This document shows positions 35,409-44,107 of a DNA stretch of 64,000 nt, piece by piece. Both the position numbers and the translations under genes were made by a program. The notes below the pieces were generated by a model. That model searched no databases, was not told where the DNA came from, and worked only from the letters and a program-made list of their open reading frames with translations. Positions within the stretch are counted from its first letter, which is position 1. Every line of letters starts with the position of its first letter. The stretch is from Pseudomonas sp. (GTDB lineage: Bacteria; Pseudomonadota; Gammaproteobacteria; Pseudomonadales; Pseudomonadaceae), in assembly GCF_030150285.1 (NCBI RefSeq), contig NZ_JASLGE010000030.1, positions 1 to 64,000 on the forward strand, read 5' to 3'.

Positions 35409-37499
35409 ATGTCCCGCTTGACTGCTAAACCCCGCTTGCCGGATGCCCCGGCGGCTTTTGGCTTTGCCCTGAGCGCGCTGTGTTGCGCATTGCTTGCACC
35501 CGCCGCGCTGGCCGCCGCCCCTGGCAACGAGCACGCTGACCACGCCCGCGAGCTAAGTCCCACCGTGGTCACCGCCGTCGCCCCCAGTTCGCCCCTGACC
35601 GTGGTCACAAACCCCAAGGATCCGCGTCAGCCGGTGCCGGCCAGTGACGGCGGCGACTACCTGAAAACCATCCCCGGCTTTGCTTTGATCCGCAACGGAG
35701 GTACCAACGGCGACCCGGTGCTGCGCGGCATGTTCGGCTCACGCCTGAATATCCTCACCAACGGCGGTGTGATGCTCGGGGCCTGCCCCGGCCGCATGGA
35801 CGCGCCCACCGCCTACATCTCGCCGGAAACTTACGACACCCTCACCGTGATCAAAGGCCCGCAAACCGTGCTGTGGGGGCCGGGGGCCTCAGCGGGTACG
35901 ATTCTGTTTGACCGCGAACCGGAACATTTCGGTGAACTGGGCACGCGGGTCAATGCCAGCCTGCTGGCGGGCTCCAACGGCCGTTTTGACAAAACCGTGG
36001 ATGCCGCGGCCGGTGGCCCGCTGGGTTACGTGCGCGTGATCGGCAACACCGCCCGCGCCGACGACTACCGGGACGGCAACGGCGACACCGTGCCGTCGCG
36101 CTATGACAAATGGAACGGCGACATCGCCCTGGGCTGGACCCCCAGCGCCGACACCTTGCTCGAACTCACGGCGGGCAAGGGCGATGGTGAAGCCCGCTCG
36201 GCCGGGCGCGGCATGGACGGCAGCCAGTACCAACGCGAAAGCCTGGGCTTGCGCTTTAAACAATCCAACCTTGGTGAAGTGCTCGACAGCCTCGAAGCCC
36301 AGGTCTACTACAACTACGCCGACCATGTGATGGACAACTACAGCCTGCGCACACCGTCCGGCACCGGCATGATGAGCGGCCCGATGGCGTCAAACGTCGA
36401 CCGGCGCACACTCGGCGCACGCATCAAGGCCACGTGGCGCTGGGCCGATTATGCGTTGATCAGCGGCATCGATGCCCAGACCAACGAACACCGCAAACGC
36501 TCCGGCATGGGCATCGACACCTACAAGGAGCAGAACTGGAGCAAAGACGCCGACTTCCACAACTACGGCGCGTTTGGTGAACTGACCTGGTACGCCGCCG
36601 AACGCGACCGGGTCATTGCCGGCGCACGGCTGGACCGCGCCTCGGCCAAGGATTACCGCGCCACGCTCGGCTCCGGCATGATGGCTAAACCTAACCCCAC
36701 GCAAGATAAAACCCGCGCCGACACCTTGCCCAGCGGCTTTGTGCGCTACGAACACGACCTGCAAGACAGCCCCACCACCCTGTATGCAGGCCTGGGCCAT
36801 GCCCAACGCTTCCCGGATTACTGGGAATTATTCTCCCCTTCGTCGGGTCCCGCCGGCTCCGTTAATGCGTTTGATGCACTCAAACCCGAGAAAACCACTC
36901 AGCTGGATGCGGGATTGAACTATAAGACCCAAACCCTTGAAGCATGGGCCTCGGTGTACGCCGGAGAGGTTCGCGACTACATCTTGTTTGACTACACTAA
37001 AGGAGCGTCGCAAGCACAGAATATAAACGCCCGTGTGATGGGCGGTGAGGTGGGGGCAGCGTATCAGCTCACTCCCAACTGGAAGGCCGATGCAACGTTG
37101 GCCTATGCCTGGGGCAAGAACACCAGCGATGGTGCGGCACTGCCGCAAATGCCACCGCTGGACACTCGCCTCGGGCTGACTTACAGCGAAGACAACTGGA
37201 GCGCCGGTGCGCTGTGGCGTGTTGTGGCCCAACAGGACCGCATTGATCGCAACAAGGGCAACGTGGTCGGCAAGGACTTCTCCAAAAGCGCCGGGTTTGG
37301 CGTGTTTTCACTCAATGGTGCGTACCGCGTCAACAGCAACCTCAAGGTCAGCGCCGGGGTCGATAACCTGCTGGGTAAAAACTACAGCGAACACCTGAAC
37401 ATGGCGGGCAACGCGGGCTATGGCTACCCGGCCAATGACCCGACCCCCATCAACGAGCCGGGCCGCACGCTGTGGACCAAGGTTGATGTGAGCTTCTAA
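35409..37499 (+). CDS. TonB-dependent copper receptor (OprC/NosA type)
   Basis: This is a 696-residue outer-membrane receptor. After a signal peptide (ending ALAAAPGNE) comes a plug domain with the copper-receptor signature GTNGDPVLRGMFGSRLNIL and GACPGRMDAPTAYISPE. A 22-strand-type barrel follows and ends LWTKVDVSF with a terminal aromatic. Met-rich loops (GTGMMSGPMASN, GSGMMAKPN) suit copper. The start at 35409 (MSRLTAKPRL) has GGA 7 bases upstream; ATG 35403 is an alternative. The cluster with PCu(A)C and DUF2946 supports copper import under scarcity. Energy comes from TonB-ExbBD encoded elsewhere. Confidence 0.93.
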   Translation: MSRLTAKPRLPDAPAAFGFALSALCCALLAPAALAAAPGNEHADHARELSPTVVTAVAPSSPLTVVTNPKDPRQPVPASDGGDYLKTIPGFALIRNGGTNGDPVLRGMFGSRLNILTNGGVMLGACPGRMDAPTAYISPETYDTLTVIKGPQTVLWGPGASAGTILFDREPEHFGELGTRVNASLLAGSNGRFDKTVDAAAGGPLGYVRVIGNTARADDYRDGNGDTVPSRYDKWNGDIALGWTPSADTLLELTAGKGDGEARSAGRGMDGSQYQRESLGLRFKQSNLGEVLDSLEAQVYYNYADHVMDNYSLRTPSGTGMMSGPMASNVDRRTLGARIKATWRWADYALISGIDAQTNEHRKRSGMGIDTYKEQNWSKDADFHNYGAFGELTWYAAERDRVIAGARLDRASAKDYRATLGSGMMAKPNPTQDKTRADTLPSGFVRYEHDLQDSPTTLYAGLGHAQRFPDYWELFSPSSGPAGSVNAFDALKPEKTTQLDAGLNYKTQTLEAWASVYAGEVRDYILFDYTKGASQAQNINARVMGGEVGAAYQLTPNWKADATLAYAWGKNTSDGAALPQMPPLDTRLGLTYSEDNWSAGALWRVVAQQDRIDRNKGNVVGKDFSKSAGFGVFSLNGAYRVNSNLKVSAGVDNLLGKNYSEHLNMAGNAGYGYPANDPTPINEPGRTLWTKVDVSF

Positions 37500-37512
37500 A
37501 CCCTGACTGTTC

Positions 37513-37582
37513 CCTGTAGGCGCGAGTGTGTCTGCGATTCTTTAACGATTCAAAAGATCGCAAGCACGTTCGCTCCTACAGG
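37513..37582. repeat. REP element between copper receptor and PepSY gene
   Basis: An imperfect inverted repeat, CCTGTAGGCGCGAG to GCTCCTACAGG, carries AAAGATCGC in the right half. It belongs to the same family as the other REP elements here but is more diverged. Confidence 0.8.
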
Positions 37583-37610
37583 CTCTTAAAATCCTTGTGG
37601 AGCCGCTCAT

Positions 37611-38987
37611 ATGAGCCAACCAACACCGTCTTTCTACAACCTGGCCTGGCGCTGGCATTTTTATGCCGGGTTGTTTGTAGCACCGTTCATGATTCTGCTA
37701 GCCCTGACCGGCATCATTTACTTGTTCAAGCCTCAGCTTGACCCGCTGATGTATGACCACCTGATCAACGTCAAACCCGGGCATCACAGCCTCAGCGCCG
37801 ATGAGTTGCTTAACCGCACACAAGCCGCCTACCCGCAAGGCCATATCAGCCAGTACCTGCCGCCGATAAGCCCTGAGCGTAGCGGGCAATTCGTGGTCGG
37901 CAATGGCGGTCGCGAATTAAATGTCTTTATCAACCCGTACAGCGGCGAGGTATTGGGCGAGCAAGACGCCAAACTCAACCTGCAAGCCGTGGCCCGCGCC
38001 CTGCACAGCGAGTTGATGATCGGCACCCTGGGCGACCGGTTGATCGAACTGGCCGCCGGTTGGGGCATTGTGTTGATGGTGTCCGGTTTGTACCTGTGGT
38101 GGCCACGCGGGCAATCGGCCGCAGGCATCCTGTGGCCACGCCTGAGCCGTCGCGGCCGGGTGTTATGGCGCGACCTGCACGCCGTCACCGGGTTCTGGGG
38201 GGCCGCGCTGTTGCTGTTCATGCTGCTCAGCGGCATGACCTGGACCGGGTTCTGGGGCAAGCAATACGCCCAATTGTGGAACCAGTTCCCGGCAGCCATG
38301 TGGACCACCGTGCCCACGTCCGATGTAGAAGCCCGCAGCCTCAACACCGCCGCTCGCCAGACCGTGCCCTGGGCGATGGAAAACACGCCAATGCCGGTGT
38401 CCGGTGCCCATGCCGAACACATGAACCACGGTGCCTCTTCAAGCGGCCCGGCCGCACCGGGCATCCGCCTGCAACAGGTGGTCGACACCGCCACCGCACG
38501 CAAGGTCGAGCCCGGTTACAGCATCACCTTGCCCACCACCGCCGAAGGCGTGTTCACCATCGCTGTGTTTGCCGACGACCCGCGCAACGACGCGACCCTG
38601 CATGTCGATCAATACACCGGCGACGTGCTGGCCGACGTGCGCTGGCAACACTATGGCAACGTGGCCCGCGCCACAGAAATGAGCGTGATGCTGCACGAAG
38701 GCAAGCTCTTCGGCCCGCTGAACCAGATTGCCATTTTGCTGGTGTGCCTGATGATCCTGCTCAGCGCGGTCAGCGGCCTGGTGATTTGGTGGAAGCGCCG
38801 CCCGCAGGGCCAGCTCGGGGTACCGCCCTTGCGCCATGAACTGCCCACCTGGAAAACCGGTGTGGTCATCATGCTTGCGCTGGCCGTGGTGTTCCCACTG
38901 GTGGGGGCGTCGTTGCTGGCCGTTTGGGTGCTGGATCGCGTGCTGATGCTGACGCGGGCCAAGCCGCAACATGAGGGACTTTCATAA
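37611..38987 (+). CDS. PepSY-domain membrane protein (PepSY_TM family)
   Basis: This 458-residue inner-membrane protein has four to five membrane helices (first at about 17-39, FYAGLFVAPFMILLALTGII) and PepSY-type periplasmic domains. Conserved pieces are the NLAWRWHFYAGLF start, LWWPRG, RDLHAVTGFWGAALLLFMLL and the C-terminal SAVSGLVIWWKRRP. A loop with HAEHMNHG could bind copper. Such proteins accompany TonB receptors and may act as reductases or membrane partners in metal release. It is the last gene of the copper set. Confidence 0.9.
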   Translation: MSQPTPSFYNLAWRWHFYAGLFVAPFMILLALTGIIYLFKPQLDPLMYDHLINVKPGHHSLSADELLNRTQAAYPQGHISQYLPPISPERSGQFVVGNGGRELNVFINPYSGEVLGEQDAKLNLQAVARALHSELMIGTLGDRLIELAAGWGIVLMVSGLYLWWPRGQSAAGILWPRLSRRGRVLWRDLHAVTGFWGAALLLFMLLSGMTWTGFWGKQYAQLWNQFPAAMWTTVPTSDVEARSLNTAARQTVPWAMENTPMPVSGAHAEHMNHGASSSGPAAPGIRLQQVVDTATARKVEPGYSITLPTTAEGVFTIAVFADDPRNDATLHVDQYTGDVLADVRWQHYGNVARATEMSVMLHEGKLFGPLNQIAILLVCLMILLSAVSGLVIWWKRRPQGQLGVPPLRHELPTWKTGVVIMLALAVVFPLVGASLLAVWVLDRVLMLTRAKPQHEGLS

Positions 38988-39095
38988 CCAACGCGAGTCA
39001 TTCGAGAGGCGCGCACCCGAGGCGGCAGACTACAATGGCGTGCCGCTATCACGCCTGAAGACGTGAAAGGCACTGCTCACCCTATTCGTGCCAGC

Positions 39096-39119
39096 ACCCG
39101 CCGCCTCAAGGCGGCGGGT
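39096..39119. promoter_or_regulatory. Strong leader hairpin upstream of second TonB receptor
   Basis: Perfect 10-bp arms ACCCGCCGCC and GGCGGCGGGT are closed by a TCAA tetraloop, 32 bases before the receptor start. No T-run follows on either strand, so it is not a standard terminator. It could be a leader structure controlling translation, or the 3' end structure of the upstream transcript. No B12 box or Fur-type site was found near it. Confidence 0.5.
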
Positions 39120-39151
39120 ACACCTCTTGAAATAAGCGACTCACTGCCCCG

Positions 39152-41278
39152 ATGAACACGTACCTGTTTTCCAGCCTTTGCCTGTTGGCGATCAACAGCG
39201 CGCACGCGGCTGACGCCGCTCCGTCCCTGATGCTGCCCGCCGCCCAAATCACCGCCCCCGAGGTAGAGGCTGAAGCCATCGACCTCAAGACCGCGACCCG
39301 CGCCGGTTCGCGCCTGAACCTCAATGGCCTGCAAACCCCGGCCAGTGTCGAAAGCCTGAGCGGTGAGCGAATGCGCGCCCGCGGCGACCGCAGCGTACAA
39401 AGCGCTGTCACTCGCACCACCGGCATCAGTTACACCGGCAGCCCCGGCAACGGCGGCGCGGCCTACTCAGCCCGTGGTTTTGTCGGTGAAGGGTCGGTCA
39501 TGCAGTTGTACGACGGCACCCGCCTGTACAGCGGCGCGGGCACGGTGACCTTTCCAGTGGACGACTGGTCGGTGGAACGTATCGACGTGCTGCGCGGCCC
39601 GGCCTCGGTGCTGTACGGCGAAGGCGCGACCGGCGCGGTGATCAACGTGATCCCGAAAAAACCGTTCAGCGGCGACATCGAAAACCACCTGCGCCTGGGC
39701 TACGGCTCGTATGACACCCGGCAACAGGCGCTGGACAGCGGCGGCTCGCTGACCGACACCCTGAGCTACCGCCTGAATATCAACCACACCCAAAGCAATG
39801 GCTGGATCGACCGTGGCGACTCAGAAAACACCTTTATCAGCGCCGCCCTGCGTTGGCAGGCCAGCGACGACCTGGCGTTTACCCTGAGCCACGACTATGG
39901 CGACCAAGCGCCGCAGAACGACTTCGGCGCACCGCTGATCAAGGGCCGTTATCACAAAAGCCTGCGGGACAAGAACTACAACGTGCGCGACGCCAAACTG
40001 CATTACAACGACCAGTGGACGCGCCTGAACACCGAATGGCAGATCAACGACACCCTGAGCGCCAGCAACGAGCTGTATTACCTCAAGGCCCAACGCCGTT
40101 GGCAGAACGCCGAAAACCATGCCTGGGATGAAGGCCAGCAATCGTTGCTGCGCGGTGGCTACTTCAGCATCAAGCACAACCAGGAACAAACCGGCGACCG
40201 CCAGACCTTCACCCTCAACCACAACCTGTTCGGCCTGAACAGCCGAACCCTGGTCGGCGCGGACTACAACCGCATCCACTTCAACCTGCACAGCAACTCG
40301 CCTTATGACGATGTGGTCGGCAGTGGCGAGCCCATTGACCTGAACGCTCCAGCGCGTGACTACTGGCACAGTGTCTCGCCTTACCGCAACCAATTCACCA
40401 CCACCACGCAACAGGTGTCGCTGTTCGCGGAAAACCGCACCGAACTGACGGAGCAACTGTCGCTGGTCACCGGCGTGCGCCGCGACATCGTGCACCTGGA
40501 CCGCAATGACTTCGCCCTCGACGGCACCACCGCGCGCAGTGACCGCAGCTTCTCGGCCAATAGCTGGAAAGCCGGCCTGGTGTATGAGCTGACACCCGAC
40601 ATGTCGGTGTATGCCCAACAAGCCACCAGCGTCGATGCCGTGGGCGGCTTGATCAGCCTCAGCGCGGGCCAACAGTCTTACGGCCTGGCCCATGCCCGCC
40701 AGACCGAAGTGGGCTTTAAGCAGATGTTCTGGGACCAGCGCGGCGAATGGACCCTGGCGGCGTACCACATCATCAAGAAAGACTTGCTGACCCCGGACCC
40801 GAACATCCCGGGCAAATCGCTGCAAGTGGGCGAGCAATCGTCCAACGGGCTGGAAGCCACCCTGGACCTGCAACTGCCGAACCGCTGGCAAGTGCAGGCC
40901 AATGCCGCCGTGGTGCGGGCGCAATACGACACGTTTGATGACCGGGGCATCTCGCGCGAAGGCAACCGCCCGGCCGAGGCACCGCGCCGCACGGCGAACC
41001 TGTGGGTGAGCAAGGGCATCAGCGACACGGTCAATGCCGGGGCCGGCGTGCGTTATGTGGACGCCCGCTACGCCGACATCGCCAACACCGTGCAGTTGCC
41101 GAGCTACACCGTGGTCGACGCCACCGCCAGCTGGAAAGTATTGCCGGACACCACACTGGGCCTGCGTCTGAATAACGTTTTCAATCGCCAATACGCCGCC
41201 AGCCAATACAATGACGGCCAACAATGGATCATGGGTGAGCCGCGCTCGTTCTTCGTAACCGCCGATTACACCTTTTAA
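39152..41278 (+). CDS. TonB-dependent siderophore-type receptor
   Basis: This is a 708-residue outer-membrane receptor: signal peptide (1-20, ending HAADA), plug with LNGLQTPASVESLSGERMRA and the conserved VERIDVLRGPASVLYGEGA, then a barrel ending RSFFVTADYTF. It resembles ferric-siderophore receptors more than BtuB. It heads an apparent operon with an ABC importer (ATPase, binding protein, permease) after one REP. The substrate is unknown; a metal chelate is most likely. The start is the ATG at 39152; the ribosome-binding site is weak. Confidence 0.9.
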   Translation: MNTYLFSSLCLLAINSAHAADAAPSLMLPAAQITAPEVEAEAIDLKTATRAGSRLNLNGLQTPASVESLSGERMRARGDRSVQSAVTRTTGISYTGSPGNGGAAYSARGFVGEGSVMQLYDGTRLYSGAGTVTFPVDDWSVERIDVLRGPASVLYGEGATGAVINVIPKKPFSGDIENHLRLGYGSYDTRQQALDSGGSLTDTLSYRLNINHTQSNGWIDRGDSENTFISAALRWQASDDLAFTLSHDYGDQAPQNDFGAPLIKGRYHKSLRDKNYNVRDAKLHYNDQWTRLNTEWQINDTLSASNELYYLKAQRRWQNAENHAWDEGQQSLLRGGYFSIKHNQEQTGDRQTFTLNHNLFGLNSRTLVGADYNRIHFNLHSNSPYDDVVGSGEPIDLNAPARDYWHSVSPYRNQFTTTTQQVSLFAENRTELTEQLSLVTGVRRDIVHLDRNDFALDGTTARSDRSFSANSWKAGLVYELTPDMSVYAQQATSVDAVGGLISLSAGQQSYGLAHARQTEVGFKQMFWDQRGEWTLAAYHIIKKDLLTPDPNIPGKSLQVGEQSSNGLEATLDLQLPNRWQVQANAAVVRAQYDTFDDRGISREGNRPAEAPRRTANLWVSKGISDTVNAGAGVRYVDARYADIANTVQLPSYTVVDATASWKVLPDTTLGLRLNNVFNRQYAASQYNDGQQWIMGEPRSFFVTADYTF

Positions 41279-41292
41279 GCCCCTCTAAACCC

Positions 41293-41347
41293 CTGTAGGC
41301 GCGATCTTTTAAAGATCAAAAGATCGCGAGCAAGCTCGCTCCTACGG
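41293..41347. repeat. REP element between TonB receptor and ABC ATPase gene
   Basis: Short copy: CTGTAGGCGCGATCTTTTAA, then AAAAGATCGCGAGCAAGCTCGCTCCTACGG. The left arm is shortened relative to other copies. It lies 18 bases before the ATPase start. Confidence 0.85.
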
Positions 41348-41364
41348 GTTAACACCGGAATGCC

Positions 41365-42153
41365 ATGACTCAGTTGACCCTCACCAAACTCGCTTGGACG
41401 CCCTTGGGCCACGGCCATTGTCATCACCAGTTCCAGTTGCGTGAGGCCGACCTGTACGTGGCCGCCGGTGAGTTTGTGGGCCTGATCGGGCCCAATGGCA
41501 GCGGCAAGACCAGCCTGTTGCGCTGCGCCTACCGTTTCAGTAAACCCCAGGCCGGCCAGGTTCAACTCGGCCCGCACAACCTCTGGCAACAGTCACCGCG
41601 CTGGTGCGCGCAGCGCATTGCCGTGGTGCTGCAAGAATTTCCCGATGCCTTTGGCCTGACCGTCAACGAAGTGGTGGCCATGGGCCGCACGCCACACAAA
41701 GGCCTGTTCGACGGCGACACCGATGCCGACCGTGAACTGATCCGGCAGGCCCTGGAAGCCGTGGGCCTGCACGGGTTTGAAGACCACGCCTTCGCCACCC
41801 TCTCGGGCGGTGAAAAACAACGGGTGATTCTGGCCCGCGCGCTCACTCAACAACCCGAACTGCTGATCCTCGACGAACCCACCAACCACCTCGACCCACG
41901 CTATCAGTTGGGGTTGCTGCAATTGGTCAAACGCCTGAAGATCGCGACCCTGGCCAGCATCCATGACCTCAACCTGGCCGCCGCCTTTTGCGACCGGCTG
42001 TACGTGATCGACCACGGCAAAATCATCGCCAGCGGCACCCCGCGCGAGGTGCTGACCGTCGAATTGTTGCGTGAGGTATTTGGCGTTGAAGCCTTGATCG
42101 ACGACCATCCTCTTTCTGGCTACCCGCGCATTACCTGGATAACCCAACCATGA
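41365..42153 (+). CDS. ABC transporter ATP-binding protein (FepC/BtuD type)
   Basis: This is a 262-residue ATPase with Walker A GPNGSGKTS, the signature LSGGEKQRV, Walker B LLILDEPTNHLD and a switch histidine in ASIHDLN. It belongs to the FecE/FepC/BtuD group that powers import of metal chelates and B12. Its stop overlaps the binding-protein start (ATGA), so the three transporter genes form one operon. Confidence 0.94.
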   Translation: MTQLTLTKLAWTPLGHGHCHHQFQLREADLYVAAGEFVGLIGPNGSGKTSLLRCAYRFSKPQAGQVQLGPHNLWQQSPRWCAQRIAVVLQEFPDAFGLTVNEVVAMGRTPHKGLFDGDTDADRELIRQALEAVGLHGFEDHAFATLSGGEKQRVILARALTQQPELLILDEPTNHLDPRYQLGLLQLVKRLKIATLASIHDLNLAAAFCDRLYVIDHGKIIASGTPREVLTVELLREVFGVEALIDDHPLSGYPRITWITQP

Positions 42154-43100
42154 ACCTGACCCGCTTCGCACTCGGCCTTTGCGTATTACTCAGCGCGCAA
42201 TGGGCGCAGGCTGACGCCACGCAATACCCGCTGACGATTAAAAGCTGCAACCGTGACGTGACCTTCAATGCAGCACCCCAGCACGCCGTCAGCCATGACA
42301 TCAACATGACGCAGATGATGCTCGCACTGGGGCTCAAGCCGCACATGGCGGGCTACAGCGGCATCAGTGGCTGGAAATCCGTCACGCCCGAGATGAAGGC
42401 CATCCTCGACGGCTTGCCAGAACTGGCCAGCAAGTACCCATCGGTGGAAACCTTGCTCAACGCCAACGTCGACTTTTTCTTCGCCGGGTGGGATTACGGC
42501 ATGCGCGTGGGCGGCGACCTGACGCCCGCCACCCTGACGCCACTGGGCATCAATGTGTACGAGCTGACGGAGTCCTGCGCCTTTGTGATGAAACGCCCGC
42601 CCGCCAGCATGGAAGACACCTACAACGACCTGCGCAACCTCGGCAAAATTTTCGACGTACAAGACCGCGCCAACGCCTTGATCGCCCAGATGCAGGCAAA
42701 AATCGCCAACGTGCAAAAGACCCTTCCGGCGTCAAAACCCCGAGTGTTTTTGTATGACAGCGGTGAAGACCGTGCAATGACGTCCGGCAAGCTGGGCATT
42801 CCCCACGCGCTGATCGAAGCCGCAGGCGGCAACGATATCCTCAGTGATATCGACGCCAGCTGGACCCGCATCAATTGGGAAACCGTGGTGGAGCGCAACC
42901 CCGAAGTGATCGTGATCGTCGACTACAGCGAAGTCAGCGCCGAGCAAAAACAGCAGTTCCTGGAAACCCACCCGGCCCTGCAATCGGTGGCCGCCATCCG
43001 CAACCAACGCTTTATCGTCATCCCCTACGTGCAGGCCACGCCGGGCATCGACAATGTATTGGCCATTGAAACCCTCGCCAAAGGCTTCCACCCACAATGA
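42150..43100 (+). CDS. ABC transporter periplasmic binding protein (cluster 8, metal-chelate type)
   Basis: This is a 316-residue protein with a Sec signal peptide (1-24, ending AQWAQADATQ) and the two-lobe FhuD/BtuF-like fold. SHDINMTQMMLALGLKPHMA is the first lobe motif and ERNPEVIVIVDYSE the second. The single-helix linker type fits metal-chelate or B12 importers. The ligand is not evident. It overlaps both neighbours by ATGA. Confidence 0.92.
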   Translation: MNLTRFALGLCVLLSAQWAQADATQYPLTIKSCNRDVTFNAAPQHAVSHDINMTQMMLALGLKPHMAGYSGISGWKSVTPEMKAILDGLPELASKYPSVETLLNANVDFFFAGWDYGMRVGGDLTPATLTPLGINVYELTESCAFVMKRPPASMEDTYNDLRNLGKIFDVQDRANALIAQMQAKIANVQKTLPASKPRVFLYDSGEDRAMTSGKLGIPHALIEAAGGNDILSDIDASWTRINWETVVERNPEVIVIVDYSEVSAEQKQQFLETHPALQSVAAIRNQRFIVIPYVQATPGIDNVLAIETLAKGFHPQ

Positions 43101-44107
43101 TGGCTCGCCGCTACGCCCTCTTGCTGCTTACGCTGGGCGCACTGTTGCTGGTGTCGTGCGTGGTGTCGCTGGGGTTTGGCCCAGCGCGGGTGCCAGTGGA
43201 TGTGGTGTGGCACATTGTGTTGTACAAACTGTTCGGCCTCGGTGACGTGAACTGGAGCGCTGGCCAGGAACATATTGTGTGGCTGATCCGCGTGCCACGC
43301 ATGCTGCTCGGTGCCTTGGTGGGGGCCGGGCTGGCGTTGATCGGTGCGGTGTTGCAAGCCGTGACGCGCAACCCGCTGGCCGACCCGCACTTGTTGGGCG
43401 TGACCAGTGGCGCGACGTTGGGCGCGGTGATTGTGGTGCTGCATGTGGGCGAAATCATCGGCCTGCTGACCTTGCCGATCGCGGCCTTTATTGGCGCGCT
43501 GCTGAGCATGCTGCTGGTGCTGGTCATCGCCAGCCGTCAGGGCCGACTGGACAGCGACCGGCTGTTGTTATGCGGCGTGGCGGTGTCGTTTGTGATGATG
43601 GCCGTGGCCAACACCCTGCTGTTTATGGGCGACCACCGCGCCAGCTCGGCCGTGCTGTTCTGGATGCTCGGCGGGCTCGGGCTGGCACGCTGGGAACTGC
43701 TGGCCGTGCCCAGCGCCGTCGTGCTGCTGGGCCTGGGGTTGTTGCTCGGCATGGCCCGCCCGCTCAACGCCTTGATGGCCGGCGAGCAAACCGCCGTGAC
43801 CCTGGGCCTGAATGCGCGCAACGTGCGGCTCAAGGTGTTTCTGATCGCCTCGCTGATGACCGGCGTGCTGGTGGCCATCAGTGGCTCCATCGGCTTTGTC
43901 GGCCTGATGATCCCGCACATCGCCCGCCGCCTGGTGGGCGCTGAACACCGGCGTTTATTGCCGGTGTCCGCGCTGCTGGGCAGCGTGTTTCTGGTGTGGG
44001 TCGACGTCGCCGCCCGCACCCTGATCGCCCCCGAAGACCTGCCCATCGGCGTGGCCACGGCCGCCATCGGCGGGTTGTTCTTTATTGGTTTGATGCGCAA
44101 GCGTTAA
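43097..44107 (+). CDS. ABC transporter permease (FecCD/BtuC family)
   Basis: This is a 336-residue inner-membrane permease with about ten helices. Family motifs are WLIRVPRMLLGALVGAGLAL, NPLADPHLLGVTSGA, and SGSIGFVGLMIPHIARRLVG, which contains the ATPase-coupling loop. It completes the importer with the preceding ATPase and binding protein. Its TAA stop lies on a TTAA palindrome whose other strand is the stop of the convergent DUF4329 gene, so no terminator separates them. Confidence 0.95.
   Translation: MMARRYALLLLTLGALLLVSCVVSLGFGPARVPVDVVWHIVLYKLFGLGDVNWSAGQEHIVWLIRVPRMLLGALVGAGLALIGAVLQAVTRNPLADPHLLGVTSGATLGAVIVVLHVGEIIGLLTLPIAAFIGALLSMLLVLVIASRQGRLDSDRLLLCGVAVSFVMMAVANTLLFMGDHRASSAVLFWMLGGLGLARWELLAVPSAVVLLGLGLLLGMARPLNALMAGEQTAVTLGLNARNVRLKVFLIASLMTGVLVAISGSIGFVGLMIPHIARRLVGAEHRRLLPVSALLGSVFLVWVDVAARTLIAPEDLPIGVATAAIGGLFFIGLMRKR

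Noticed and set aside
38988..39151. Possible B12 riboswitch or Fur box before the second TonB receptor
   Set aside because: Only the GC hairpin is present. No B12 box and no 19-bp AT-rich Fur palindrome was seen.
39821..41224. 467-codon minus-strand open frame over the TonB receptor
   Set aside because: It is antisense to a barrel with clear receptor motifs; repeated Val/Gln/Gly content marks a shadow frame.
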